Of a DNA stretch of 64,000 nucleotides, positions 1-15,300 are shown one piece after another. How positions within the stretch are numbered: the stretch's first letter is position 1; each line of letters opens with the position of its first letter. Both the position numbers and the translations under genes were made by a program. The DNA comes from Microglena sp. YARC (taxonomy: Eukaryota; Chlorophyta; Chlorophyceae; Chlamydomonadales; Chlamydomonadaceae). The notes under the pieces were generated by a model, which searched no databases, was not told where the DNA came from, and saw nothing but the letters and a program-made list of their open reading frames with translations. The stretch lies in NCBI GenBank assembly GCA_022414725.1, contig CM039466.1:10384527-10448526 (forward strand), in the 5' to 3' direction.

Positions 1-45
1 ATTTTTCCTGTTGACAGAACACAACATTTTAAAGTTATTTACGCC

Positions 46-240
46 AGCTACATTATCTTAAAATGATGATTTTATTAAATTCTTTAGTTAAATGATCACT
101 GTAGCACAGACTCAGAGCCCCTGTCAGTACAACGATTGTTTGGGGTTCATCAATGCTTTTTCTTTTTAGCCCCTCCTATCACGGTTGGACAAGTCTCTTT
201 AGCATATCTGGCCTACCCTAGAATAGACTGCGACATACAT
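46..240 (+). mobile_element. Interspersed element A, copy at the window start
   Basis: Shares with other copies the string of landmarks aaatgatcactgtagcac, cgattgtttggggttc, tctttttagcccctcc, tatcacggttgg and ggcctaccc. Like other copies it ends in an ACAT-type tail (gacatacatacatag), which here runs straight into the 43-bp minisatellite. No ORF; probably a SINE or a LINE 3' end. Confidence 0.8.
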
Positions 241-3200
241 ACATAGTTACATACATCTCCCTGTAACATCCATCCATGCATGTTACATACATGTACATCT
301 CCCTGTAACATCCATTCCCAGCATGTATACATAACATTGTACATCCCCGTAACATCCATCCATGCACCGTTATAACTACATGTACATCTCCCTGTTAACA
401 TCCTCCATGCATGTATACCATACATGTACATCCCCTTTGTAAATCCATTCCATGCACATATACATACATGTACATCTCCCTGTATACATCATCATCCATG
501 CATGTACATAGATACATGCATACATGTACACCCCTGTAACATCCATTGTAATGCCATGCACATCATCCATGTACATACATGACCCTGTTAATGCATCCAT
601 GTTATGGGCATGTATGTATACATACATGTTACATTCCCGCCGTAACATCCATCCATGCACGTATACATTACAATGTACATCTCCCTGTAACATCCATCCC
701 ATGCATATATCATCAATGTACATCCCCCTGTAAATTCCCAAGCCTATGCACGTACAAACCTACATGTACATCCCCCTGTAACATCCATCCATGCATGTCA
801 TATATACATGTACATACCCCCTGTAACATCATCCATGCATGTTACATAGCATGTACATCCCCCTGTGGCATCCATCCATGCATGTATACATACATGTACG
901 TCCCCTATGTAACATCCATCCATGCATGTTGATACATACACATGTACATCCCCTGTAACATCCATCCATGTGTATCCCCTGTAAACATCCATGCCATGAC
1001 ATCCCCTTTGTATACAACATACATCCGCCTGGTAAGCATCTCCTGTAACCCATCCATACATCCATTCATGCATATGCATGTATGTTACATACATCCCTGT
1101 AACACATCCATGCCGCCCCTGTAACATGGCAATGTATACATACCAGTCATCCCGCATGTGTATTACATGTGACATGTAACATCCATGCATTATACCACTG
1201 TACATCCTCCCTGTAACATCCATCCATGCATTTACAAAACGATGTACATCCCCCCTATACTCCATCCCCATGCATGTTACATACACTGTACATCCCTGTA
1301 ACATTCCATTCCATGCATGTAATACATGTAACATGTCATCCCCTGTAACATCGCATCATCATGCATGCGTATACATACATTGTACCCCCCTGTAATAACA
1401 TCCATCCATGCATGTATACATGTATTCATCTGTAACTATCCATTCCATGCATGTATTACATACATGTACATCCCCCTGTAACATCCATTCCATGCATGTA
1501 TACATATATGTGTACATCCCCCTGTAACATTCCATCCATGCATGTACATACACACATGTACATCCCCTGTAACATCCATCCATGCATGTTACATACATGT
1601 ACATCCCCTGTAACATCCATCCATGCATGCCCCTATACATACATGTACATCCCCTGTAACATCCATCCCCATGCATATATACATGTACATCCCTGTACAT
1701 CCACATGTGTATTTGGTAACACCCCCTTGTAACATTCCCCATGTACTAATACATCCCCCCTGATAACATCCATCCAGCATGTATACATACATGTACATTC
1801 CCCCTGTAACATCCATCATGCATGTTAACATACATGTATCCCTGTACTCCATCCATGTACATCCATGTAATCCCCCTGTAACATCCATCCATTTATGTAT
1901 ACATACATGTACATCCCCATTGTAACATCCATCCATGTAAATTTACATGTACGATCTCCCTGATCCATCATGCATGTATACATCAGTACATCCCCACATG
2001 TAACATCCCCATGTAAGTATACATCCATCCCCCTGTAACATCCTCATGCACGTTTATCAACATACATCCCCCTGTACATCCATTTCATGCACGTATACAT
2101 CATGTAACCCCTGTAAACATCCAGCCATGCATGTATACATACATGTACATCCCCCTGTAGCATCCATCCATGCACGTATACATACTATTAGACATCCCCC
2201 TGTAAAACATCCATCCATGCTTATATACATGTATCATCCCCCTGTAAGACATCCATCCATGCCTGTTATACATACATGTACATCCCCTGTAGCATTCCAT
2301 CCATGCATGTATACATACATGTACATCCCCGTGTAACATCCATCCATGCATGCTATACATACATTGTACATCCCCCTGTAAAACATCCTCCATGCATGTA
2401 CATACTTACATGTACATCTCCTGCTAACATTCATCATGCACGTATACATACATGTACATCTTCCCGTGTAACATCCATCCATGCTGTATACATACATGTA
2501 CATCCCCTGTAACCATCCATCCATGCACATATACATACTGTACATCCCCCGTGTAACTCCATGCCATGGCACGGTATAATACATGTACATCCCCTGTAAG
2601 ACATCCATCCAATGCCATGTATTACATGTACATTTCCCTGTAAACATCCAATCCATGCATTATACATACATGTCATCCCCCTGTAACATCCATCCACTGC
2701 ATGTATACATGACACATGTAAATTCCCCCCTGTAACATCCATTCCATGCATGTTACATACATGTACATCCCCCTGTAAACATCCATTCAGCATGTATTAC
2801 ATACATGGTGTACATACCCCTGTAACATCCCATCATGCATGTTATACATACATATACAATCCCCCTTGTAACATTCACCATGATGTTACATACATTGTAC
2901 ATTCTCCTTGTAAACATCCATCCATGCATGCCATACAATACATTGTACATATCTTCCTAGTACTACATCCATCCATGCATGCCACTTATTAGCGCCTCTC
3001 TCCCATATACATCCTCACCTCATGCACTCCATCTCCAAGCACTATACCATAACGCGTATGACTCAAGGCTACTTACATATAATTTGCCTTTACCATATGA
3101 GTGAGCTAATGTAAGCGTCCACTCCCTGTAACACCATCCATGCATTATACATGTTTACATCTCCTGTAACCATCATCATGCATGTATACATACATGTAAC

Positions 3201-6200
3201 ATCCCCCTGTAACATCCATCATGCTGTATAAATACATTGGTACATCCCCTGTAATTCATCCATGCATGTAATTACATACATTGTACATCCCCTGTAACAT
3301 CCATCCATGCATGTTATACAATGTAATTCTCCCTGTAACATCATCCATGATTTATACATAATGTTACACCCCCTGTAAATCCATCCATGCCATGTATTAC
3401 ATACATGTACAATCCCCCTGTAACAATTTTTCCATCATTGCATGTTACATACATGGTACATCCCCTGTAACATCCATCCATGCATGTAATACATACATGT
3501 AAATCCCCTGTAACATCCATCCATGCATGTTAACATTTACATGTACGATCCCCCTGTCATCCATCCATGCATGATATACATACATGTAACATCCCCTGTA
3601 AACATCCATGCATGTTATTACATACATGTACATCCCCCTTAACATCAACCATTGCATGCTACATACATGTACATCTCCCTGTAACATCATCATGCATGTA
3701 TACATACATGTACATCCCCAGTAACAATTCTCTCCCATGCAAAGTATACATACATAACATCCCCCTGTAACATCCATTCCATGCATCGTATACATACATG
3801 TAATCCCCCTGTAACATCATCCATGCATGTTACATACATGACATCTCCCCATTGTAACATCCATCCATGCATGTATACATACATGTACATCCCCCTGTAC
3901 ATCCATTCCATGCTGTTACATACTTTTTTGTTACATCCCCTGTAACATCATCCATGCATGTTACATACATTGTACATCCCCCTGTAACATCCATCCATTG
4001 CATGTATAACATACATTGTACATTCACCCATGTAACATCCATCCATGCATGTATAACATACATGTCAATCCCCTTAAATCCATCCATGCACGTATACATC
4101 ACATGTACATCTCCCTTGTTACACCATCCATGCATGTCTATACATACATGTACATCCCCTTAACATCCATCCATACATATACATACATTTAATCTCCTGT
4201 AACACCATTCGTTGCGATGTATACAACATGATACATCCCCCTGTAACATCCATCCATGCATGTTTACATACATGTACATCTCCCTGTAACATTCCAGCAT
4301 TGCATGTATACAATACATGTACATCCCCCTGTAGCATCCAAGCCATTGCGTTAATACATTGTACATTCCCCCTGTAACATCCATCCATTGCATTGTATAT
4401 TATACATGTACATCACCCAGTAACACCATCCTATGCACGTATACAAATGTACATCTTCCGTGTAACTATCCTTCCGATGCATGTATACATATCATGACAA
4501 TCCCCCTGTAGCATCCATCCATTGCATTATACAATACCATGTACATCTCCCTGTAACATCCATCCAATGCACGTATACATACATGTACATCTTCCCTGTA
4601 ACATCCATCCATGATGAATATACATACATGTACATCCCCCTTAACATGCCACCATGCATTTTATACATACATGTACATCTCCCGTGTACATCCATTCATG
4701 CAGTATACATACATGTACATGCTCCTGTAACATCCATCCTATGCAGTGATACATACATGTACATCCCCCATGTAACAATCCATCCATGCATGTATACATT
4801 ACATGTACATCCCCCTGTAAACATCCATCCATGCATGTATAATACATTACATCTCCCTGTAACCATCCATCCATTGCATGTTATACATACATGTACATCC
4901 CCCTGTAACATCACCCATCCAATGCATATTATACATGTACATCCCCTGTACATTCCATCCATGCATGTATACACACATTGTACATCCCCTGTAACATCCA
5001 TCAGCATGATACATTACATGTACATCCCTGTAACTTCCTATCCATGCGTGTATACATACATGTCAATCCCCCTGTAAACATCCATCATGCATGTATACAT
5101 ACATTGTACATCCCCCTGTAACATCCCATCCATGCACCTATACATACATGCTACATCTCCCTGTAGCATCCATCCATGTTCATGTATAATACATGTACAT
5201 CCCCCTGTAACATCCATCCACGCATGTATACATAATTGTACATCTCCCTTAACATCAGCATTGCATGTATACATACATGTACTCCCCCTGTAGCATCCAG
5301 CCATGCATGTATCATTACATGTACATCCCCCTGTTAACATCCATCCATGCCTCCTATACATACATGTACATCTCCCTGTAACATCCATCCATGCACGTAT
5401 ACATACATGTACATCTCCCTGTTATATACATCCATCCATGCATGTTATACATACATGTAATCCCCCTGTACATCCACCCATGCCCATGTATACATACATG
5501 TACATCCCCCTGTAACACCATTATGACGTTTTATACATACATTATCATCTCCCTGTAACATCCATCCATGCATTGCTATAATCCATTGTAACATCCCCTT
5601 GTAACATCCATCCATGCCATGTTAATACATGTACATCCCCGTACATCCATCCATGCATGTATACATACATGTACATCTCCCTGTAACATCCATCCATGGC
5701 ATGTTATACATACATGTAACATCCTGCCCTGTAACATCCATCCATGCATAATATTACATTGTACATCCCCCTGTAATCCATCCATGCCATGTTACATACA
5801 TGTACATCCCCCCTGTACAACATCCATCCAAGCATGTATACACACATGTACATCCCCCTGTAACATCCATCCATGCATGTATTAATACATGTACTCCCCC
5901 TGAACATCCATCCATTCATATTAATGTTACATCTCCCTGTAATCCAGCCATCATGTATAATACATGTTACATCCCCCTGTAACATCCATCCAAGACATAT
6001 ACATACATGTACATCTTCCCTGTATACAATCCATCCATGCATGATATACATTTACATGTACATTCCCCCTTTGTAACATCATCCATGCAGCTATACATAC
6101 ATGTACATTCCCCTGTAACATCCATCCATAGCACGAATAACAAATATATTCCCCCATAATGTAACATCATCCATGCATGTTCACTACATGTTACATCTCC

Positions 6201-9200
6201 CTGTAACATCCATCATGCATTATACAATACATTACATCCCCTGTAACATTCATCCATTCATGTTAGCATAATGTTACATCCCCCCCTGTAACATCCATTC
6301 CATGCATATATACATGTACCATCCCCCTTGTAACATCCATCCATGCATGTTACATACACTGTACATCCCTGTTAACTCCATCCATGCATGTATGACATCA
6401 TGTACATTCCCCCTGTTAAACAATTCCATTCCATTATGCTATACATACAATGTAATTCCCCATGTAACATCCAATCCATGCATGATACATACATGTACAT
6501 CTCTCCTTAAATCCAGCCATGCATGTTACATACTGTACATCCCCTGCTAAACATCCATCCTGCATGTGTATACATACATGTAATCCCTCCCTGTACATCC
6601 ATCCATGCACGTTACATACATGTACATTCCCCCTGTAACATCCTCCAATGCACGCCCATTATACATACATGTAATCCCCCTGTAGCATCCAGACATGCAT
6701 GTATACATACATGTACATCCCCCTGTAGCATCCATCCATGCCACGTTATACATTAATGTACATCCCCCTGTAACATTCCATCATGCTTTATATAATGTAC
6801 ATCCCCCTGTAACATCCATCCATGCCTGTAACTACATGTTAAATCCCCTTGTAGCATCCATCCTGGCATGTATACATATCATGTACATCCCCATTGTAAC
6901 ATCCATCCGATGCATGTATACATACATGTATACAGTCCTCTGTAACATTTTCCAGCCATGCAATGTATACTTACAGTACATCTCCCTGCTAATCTTCATC
7001 CATGCACGTATTACTACACTGCTCACATCTCCCTTGTAACATCTCATCCATTGCATGTATACATACATGTACATTCTCCCTGGTAATCATCCATCACATG
7101 CAATGTTATACATACATGTACTTCCCCCTGTAACATTTCCATCGATGCATAATATAATGTAACATCCCCCTGTATACATCCAATCCATGCATGTTACATA
7201 CATGTAACATCCCCTGTAACATCCATCCATGCACGTATACGCACCACTTTAACATCCCCCTGTAAACATCATCCATTGCATGGTATACATACATGTACAT
7301 CCCCTGTAAACATCATCCATGCGTGTTATACATACAGTACATCCCCCTAGTAACATCCATCATTGCAATGTATCACATACATGTACATCCCCCTGTAACA
7401 TCCATTCCGATGCAACATTTATTTACATACATGTACATTCCCTGTAGCATCCATTACAATGCATTGTATACATAACATGTTACATCCCCCTTAACTCCAT
7501 CCATGATGTACTCACATCATGTACATCTCCCTGTAACTCCAGCATGCATGTATTACATTCATTGTACATCCTCCCTGTTAGCATCCCATGCCATGGCATG
7601 TATACATACATGTACATCCCCCTGTAACATCCATCCATGCATGTATACATAACAATGTACAATTCCCTGTAACATCCATCCATGCCACGTATACATACAT
7701 TGTTACATCTCCCTGTAAACATCCACTCCATGCATGTATACATACTTAATTCCCCCGTAACATCCACCCATTGCTGTATAATCATGTACATCCCCCTGTA
7801 ACATCCATTCATGCACGTTATACATACAGCTACATCTCCCCGTACAATCCATCCATGCATGTATAATTACATTACATCCCCCTGTAACATCCATCAATGC
7901 ATTGTATACATACATGTACATCTCCCTGTTAACATCCATCCATGCATGTGATACATACATGTACATCCCCTGGTAACATCCATCCATGCATATATAATTG
8001 TACATTCCCCCTGTAAACATTCCATCATGATGTTACTACATGTAACATCCCCCTGTAAACCATTCCAGTCCAAGATGCTATACACACATTGTACTATTTC
8101 CCAGATAACATCCATCCATGCATGTATACCATACATGTACGATCCCCCTCCTGTAACATCCATCCTTTCATATATAACATGTACATCTCCCTGTAAACAT
8201 TCAGCCATGCATGCTATACCATAATGTTACATCCCCCTGTAACATCCATCCCAAGCTTCAATATACATACATGCTAACATCTCCTCTGTAACATTCCATC
8301 CATGCATGGTATACCATACATTGTACATCCCCCTTGTAACATCCATCCATGCATGTTTATACCATACTATGTACACTCCTTCCCTCGTAACATCCATCCA
8401 TGCACGTACATTACATCCCCCCTTAACATCCATCCATGATGTTACTTACATGTACATCTCCCTGTAAACATCCATCCGCATCATGTATAACTACATGATA
8501 CATTTCCCCCTATGTAACATTCATCCATGCATGTTAATACATGTACATCCCCCTGTACATCCATCCATGCATATATACATGTCATCCCCTTGTTAACATC
8601 CATCCATGCATGTTAACATTACATGTACAATCCCTGTAACAATCCATCCATGCATGTTTACATACATGTACATCCCCATGTAACATTCCATCCATGCATG
8701 TTACATACATGTACATTCCCCCTCGCCTGTAACATCCTCCATGCATAATAATGTACATCCCCCTGTAACATCCATCCATGCAAAAAACGCGATATACATT
8801 TACAATGTACATCTCCTGTAACATCCATCCATGCATGTCTTACATACATTTGTACATCCCCCTGTAAACATCCATTCCATGCACATATCGACATACATGT
8901 ACATCTCCCTGTAACCATCCATCTATGCATTGTATACACTACATGTCTCCCCCTTGTAAACATCATCCATGATGTTATACATACATGACACTCCCCCGTG
9001 TAACATCCATCCATGCACTTACATACATGTTACATCCCCTGTTAACTTATCCATCCATTGCATATATACATGTACATTCTCCGTAACATCCATCCCATGC
9101 ATTATACAATAACATGTACATCTCCTGTAACATCCATTCCATGCATTAATATACATACATGTACATCCCCCCCTGTAACATCCATCCATTGCATGTTACA

Positions 9201-12135
9201 TACATGTACACCCCCTGTAACATCCATCCATGCTGTTACATACATGTACATCCCCTGTAAAATCCATCCATGCATGTATTACATACATGTTTACATCCAC
9301 ATTAACATCCATCCATGCATTGCTATACATACATGTGACAAGTCCCCTTGTACATCATCCCATGCACGTATACATTACATGTACCATCTCCCTGTAAACA
9401 TCCATCCATGCAATGTATACATACATGTACATCCCTCCTGTAACATCCATCCATGCACATCATTACATACATTTACATCTCCGTGTAAATCATCCCGTTC
9501 GTTGTATACATCATGTACATTCCCCTGTAACATCCATCCATGCATGTATACATACCTTCATGTACATCTCCCTGTAACATCCAGCATTGCATGTATACAT
9601 ACATGTACATCCCCCTGTAGGCATCAGCCATGCATGTATACATTTACATGTATCATCCCCTGTAACATCCAATCCATGCATGTATATTATACATGTACAT
9701 CCCCCAGTAACATCCATTCATGCAGTATAACATACTATGTTACATCTTCCTGTAACATCCATCCATGCATGTATACATTACATGTACATCCCCCTGTAGC
9801 ATCCATCCATGCATGTATAATACTGTACATTTCTCCCTTGTAACATCCATCCATTCACGTATTATCATACATGTACATCTCCCTCTCAAACATCCATCCA
9901 TGCATGTATAACTTACATGTACATCCCCCTGTAACAATCCACCCTATGCCATGTATACATACATGTACATCTCCCCTGTAACATCATTCATGTGCAGATA
10001 TACATACATGTACTCTCCTGTTAACATCCATCATGCATGTATTACATACCATTTTGTACAATCCCCCTGCTAACATCCATCCATGCATGGTTATACATAC
10101 ATGTACATCCCCTTGTAACATCCATCCATGCATGTCATACATTACATGTACATTCCCTGTTAACATTGCCAATGCCATGCATGTATACATACATTGTTAA
10201 CATCCCCCTTGTAACATCACCCATTCCATGCATATATAAAGTGTACATCCACCTTCTGTAACATCCATCCATGCATGTATACACACATGTACATCCCTGT
10301 AACATTCCATCCATGCATGATTACAATACAATGTACCTCCCCCTGTAACATCCATCCATTGCATGTATACATACATGTACATCCTCCCTGTAACAATCCA
10401 TCCATGCATGTATACATACATATACATCCCTGTAACATCCATCCATTGCATGTTACATACTATGTACATCCCCCTGTAACATCCAATCCATTCACGTTAC
10501 CATACATGTTACATCCCCTGTAACATTCCATCCATGCACGTCTATTACATACATTGTATCCCCTGTAAATTCCAGCATGACATGTATTACATTACATGTA
10601 CATCCCCCTGTTAGATCCATCCATTGCAGCTATACATTAATGCTCAACCTCCCCCTGTAACATCCATCCATGCTTATATACATGTACATCCCCCTGTAAC
10701 ATCCATCATGCCTGTTACATTACATGTACATCCCCCGTAGCATCCATTCATGCATGTATTAACATACATGTACATCCCCCATTGTAACATCCATCCATTT
10801 CATGTATACCATAACATGTTACATCCCCTTGTAACACCATCCATGCATGTGATACTTACTGTACATTCCCTGTAACATATCATCCATGCACGATATACAT
10901 ACATGTACATCTCCCTGTAACAATCCATCCAATGCATGTATACATTAATTTGTAATCCCCATGCTTAAATCCATCCTGCGTGCTATAATATCATGTACAT
11001 CCCCTGTGAACATCCATCCATGCATGTTATACATTTACATGTAATCCCCCTGTAAACATCATCATGCACATATACATACATGTACATCTCCCTGTAGATC
11101 CATCCATGCATGTCTATTACATACATTGTTACACTCCCCCTGTAAGCATCATCCATGCATGTATTACATACATGTACATCTCCCTGTAACACTCCAGCAT
11201 TGCATGTATAACATACATGTACATTCCCCTGTAGCATCCAGCCATGCATGCTACTACATTACATGTACCATCCCCCTGTAACATCCATCCTGCATGTATA
11301 CTACATGTACATTCTCCCTGTAACAATCCATCCATGCACGTAATAGATACATGTACATCTCCCTTTAACATCCATCCATTGATGTATACATAACACTGTA
11401 CATCCCCTGAACATCCACCCATGCATGCTATACATACATGTAATCCTGTAACCATCCATTACATGAGTATACATACTTGTACATCTCCCTTGTAACATCC
11501 ATCAGTGCCATGTATACTACATGTAATCCCCCTGTACACATCCCTCCAGTCATGTTACATACATTGTACATTCCCCCTGTAACATCCATCCTGCATGTAT
11601 ACTACATGTACATCTCCCTGATAACATCCATCCATGGCATATAATACATGTACATCCCCGTGTAAATCATCCATGCATATAACATTTACATACCCCTGTA
11701 AAACATTCCATCCATGCATGGTTACAACATGTACATCCCCCAATGTAACATCCATCCAAGCATGTTTAACCACACATGCTTACATCCCCCTGTAACTCAC
11801 TCCATGCATGTATCATACATGTTAAATCCTTCCCTGTAACATCCATCCATTCATATAGTACATTAACATCCTCCGCTGTAACATCCAGCCATGCATGTAT
11901 ACATACATGTAACATCCCCCTGTAAAATCCATCCAAGGACATATACATTACATGTACATTCTCCCTTGTTAACATCCATCCATGCATGTATACATTACTG
12001 TACATTCCCCTGTAACATCGCATTCCATGCATGTATACATTACATTACATCCCTGTAACATCCATCGCATGCATGTTACATACATGTACATCTCCCTGTA
12101 ACATCCATCCTATGCTGTATACATACGCAGAGTGT
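233..12135. repeat. 43-bp minisatellite, noisy portion
   Basis: About 270 copies of a unit with landmarks catgtacatccccctgtaac, atccatccatgcatg and tatacata. The unit is rich in small palindromes (atgcat, gtatac, tgtaca). Copies here carry many one-base insertions and deletions, far more than in 15301-17880. The region lies in the intron after E32. No gene is supported inside it. Confidence 0.95.
2985..3125. other. Non-repeat island in the minisatellite
   Basis: About 140 bases that do not match the 43-bp unit (landmarks cttattagcgcctctctccc and cataacgcgtatgactcaag). No ORF or known element recognised. It could be real unique sequence or an assembly junction. Confidence 0.6.
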
Positions 12136-12247
12136 GACCACTACCTAGGCCAGCCCAATGATACACCATGTCGCGACCACGTCATACACATCGCCACCTC
12201 CACCCCTGACAAACCAACTCCACCCACACCCATGTCCTTCTATCTCT
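12136..12247. other. Unique spacer between duplicated blocks
   Basis: 112 bases of C/A-rich non-minisatellite sequence (landmark gaccactacctaggccagcc) lying exactly between two copies of an 815-bp block. No feature recognised. Confidence 0.7.
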
Positions 12248-13062
12248 TAACAATCCATCCATGCACGTAATAGATACATGTACATCTCCCTTTAACATCC
12301 ATCCATTGATGTATACATAACACTGTACATCCCCTGAACATCCACCCATGCATGCTATACATACATGTAATCCTGTAACCATCCATTACATGAGTATACA
12401 TACTTGTACATCTCCCTTGTAACATCCATCAGTGCCATGTATACTACATGTAATCCCCCTGTACACATCCCTCCAGTCATGTTACATACATTGTACATTC
12501 CCCCTGTAACATCCATCCTGCATGTATACTACATGTACATCTCCCTGATAACATCCATCCATGGCATATAATACATGTACATCCCCGTGTAAATCATCCA
12601 TGCATATAACATTTACATACCCCTGTAAAACATTCCATCCATGCATGGTTACAACATGTACATCCCCCAATGTAACATCCATCCAAGCATGTTTAACCAC
12701 ACATGCTTACATCCCCCTGTAACTCACTCCATGCATGTATCATACATGTTAAATCCTTCCCTGTAACATCCATCCATTCATATAGTACATTAACATCCTC
12801 CGCTGTAACATCCAGCCATGCATGTATACATACATGTAACATCCCCCTGTAAAATCCATCCAAGGACATATACATTACATGTACATTCTCCCTTGTTAAC
12901 ATCCATCCATGCATGTATACATTACTGTACATTCCCCTGTAACATCGCATTCCATGCATGTATACATTACATTACATCCCTGTAACATCCATCGCATGCA
13001 TGTTACATACATGTACATCTCCCTGTAACATCCATCCTATGCTGTATACATACGCAGAGTGT
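12248..13062. repeat. Second copy of an 815-bp block (first copy 11321-12135)
   Basis: The block repeats the preceding 11321-12135 at a constant offset of 927 bases, including all its irregular indels, and ends exactly where the N run starts. No difference was seen between the copies. This pattern points to an assembly duplication rather than biology. Confidence 0.9.
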
Positions 13063-14062
13063 NNNNNNNNNNNNNNNNNNNNNNNNNNNNNNNNNNNNNN
13101 NNNNNNNNNNNNNNNNNNNNNNNNNNNNNNNNNNNNNNNNNNNNNNNNNNNNNNNNNNNNNNNNNNNNNNNNNNNNNNNNNNNNNNNNNNNNNNNNNNNN
13201 NNNNNNNNNNNNNNNNNNNNNNNNNNNNNNNNNNNNNNNNNNNNNNNNNNNNNNNNNNNNNNNNNNNNNNNNNNNNNNNNNNNNNNNNNNNNNNNNNNNN
13301 NNNNNNNNNNNNNNNNNNNNNNNNNNNNNNNNNNNNNNNNNNNNNNNNNNNNNNNNNNNNNNNNNNNNNNNNNNNNNNNNNNNNNNNNNNNNNNNNNNNN
13401 NNNNNNNNNNNNNNNNNNNNNNNNNNNNNNNNNNNNNNNNNNNNNNNNNNNNNNNNNNNNNNNNNNNNNNNNNNNNNNNNNNNNNNNNNNNNNNNNNNNN
13501 NNNNNNNNNNNNNNNNNNNNNNNNNNNNNNNNNNNNNNNNNNNNNNNNNNNNNNNNNNNNNNNNNNNNNNNNNNNNNNNNNNNNNNNNNNNNNNNNNNNN
13601 NNNNNNNNNNNNNNNNNNNNNNNNNNNNNNNNNNNNNNNNNNNNNNNNNNNNNNNNNNNNNNNNNNNNNNNNNNNNNNNNNNNNNNNNNNNNNNNNNNNN
13701 NNNNNNNNNNNNNNNNNNNNNNNNNNNNNNNNNNNNNNNNNNNNNNNNNNNNNNNNNNNNNNNNNNNNNNNNNNNNNNNNNNNNNNNNNNNNNNNNNNNN
13801 NNNNNNNNNNNNNNNNNNNNNNNNNNNNNNNNNNNNNNNNNNNNNNNNNNNNNNNNNNNNNNNNNNNNNNNNNNNNNNNNNNNNNNNNNNNNNNNNNNNN
13901 NNNNNNNNNNNNNNNNNNNNNNNNNNNNNNNNNNNNNNNNNNNNNNNNNNNNNNNNNNNNNNNNNNNNNNNNNNNNNNNNNNNNNNNNNNNNNNNNNNNN
14001 NNNNNNNNNNNNNNNNNNNNNNNNNNNNNNNNNNNNNNNNNNNNNNNNNNNNNNNNNNNNNN
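13063..14062. other. Assembly gap of 1000 N
   Basis: Exactly 1000 unspecified bases. The round number indicates a placeholder gap of unknown true size inside the minisatellite. Confidence 0.99.
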
Positions 14063-15300
14063 TGGGAGAGAGAATCTCCATGCATGTATACATACAGTAC
14101 ATCCCCCTGTAACATTTCATGACCATGCATGTTACAATACATGTACATCCCCCTGTAACATCCATCATGCATATATATCATGGTTACAGTTCCGCCTGTA
14201 ACATCCATCCATGCATGGTTTACATACATGTACATCCCCCTGTAACATCCATCATGCATGTTATATCATACATGTACATCCCATGTAACATCCAGTGCCA
14301 TGCATGTTACATAGCATGTACATCCACTGTAAATCCATACCATGCATACTATAATGTACATCCCACTGTAACATCATCCTGCACGTATAACATACATGTA
14401 CATCTCCCTGTACATCCATCCATGAGCATGTATACATACATGTACATCCCCTGTAACATCACTCCCATGCAGCAATATCGCATACATGTACATCTCCCTG
14501 TAACATCTCATCTATGCATGTATACATACATGTACATCCTCCTGTATACTCCATACATGCATGGTATACATACATGAACATCTCCCTGTTAGAGAGTCAC
14601 AGCATTAAGGCATATACATACATTACATCCCCCTGTAGCATCCAGACATGCATGTCATCAATACATGTACGATCCCCCTGTAACATCCTGCATTTGCATG
14701 TATAACATACATGTACTCTCCCTGTAACATCCATCCATGCATGTTACAATACATGTACGTCTCCCTGTAACATCCATCCATGCATGTATACACTACATGT
14801 AACATCCCCACTGTAAACATACACCCATGCATGTATACATACATGTACGAAATCCTCCTGTGAACATCCATTATGGCACGGTATCACATACATGTACAAT
14901 CTTTCCTGTAACATCCATCCACTGCATTGTTAACATACATGTACATCCCTGTAACATCTATCCATGCATGTATACATACTGTTACCATCCCCTCGTAACC
15001 AATGCCATCCATGCATGTTACAACACTGTCGATCTTCATTGTAAACATCAGCGCTCATCACAGTCGCATTCAGCGTCGTAATCTAGATGTGTGTGAGAGT
15101 TGTGTTGGGGGATTGTAGACGATTTGTTCCCCTGTAACATCAATTCCCATTGCAATATACAAGTACACAATCCGCCCTTACATCGTATCCAAAGCCATGT
15201 TACATACATGTCAGCTTCCCCCTGTAACATCCACCATGGCATATACACACATGTAACATCCCATGTAAATCCATCCTGCATGTGATAACAGAGAGAGATC
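14063..15300. repeat. 43-bp minisatellite, noisy, right of the gap
   Basis: Same unit as the rest of the array with frequent indels. It is interrupted at about 15048-15130 by ~80 bases of unrelated sequence (landmark cagtcgcattcagcgtcg). A short gagagagat string occurs at about 15291. Confidence 0.85.

Noticed and set aside
12958..14259. Long ORFs of about 380-420 codons
   Set aside because: They consist mainly of the 1000 N gap.
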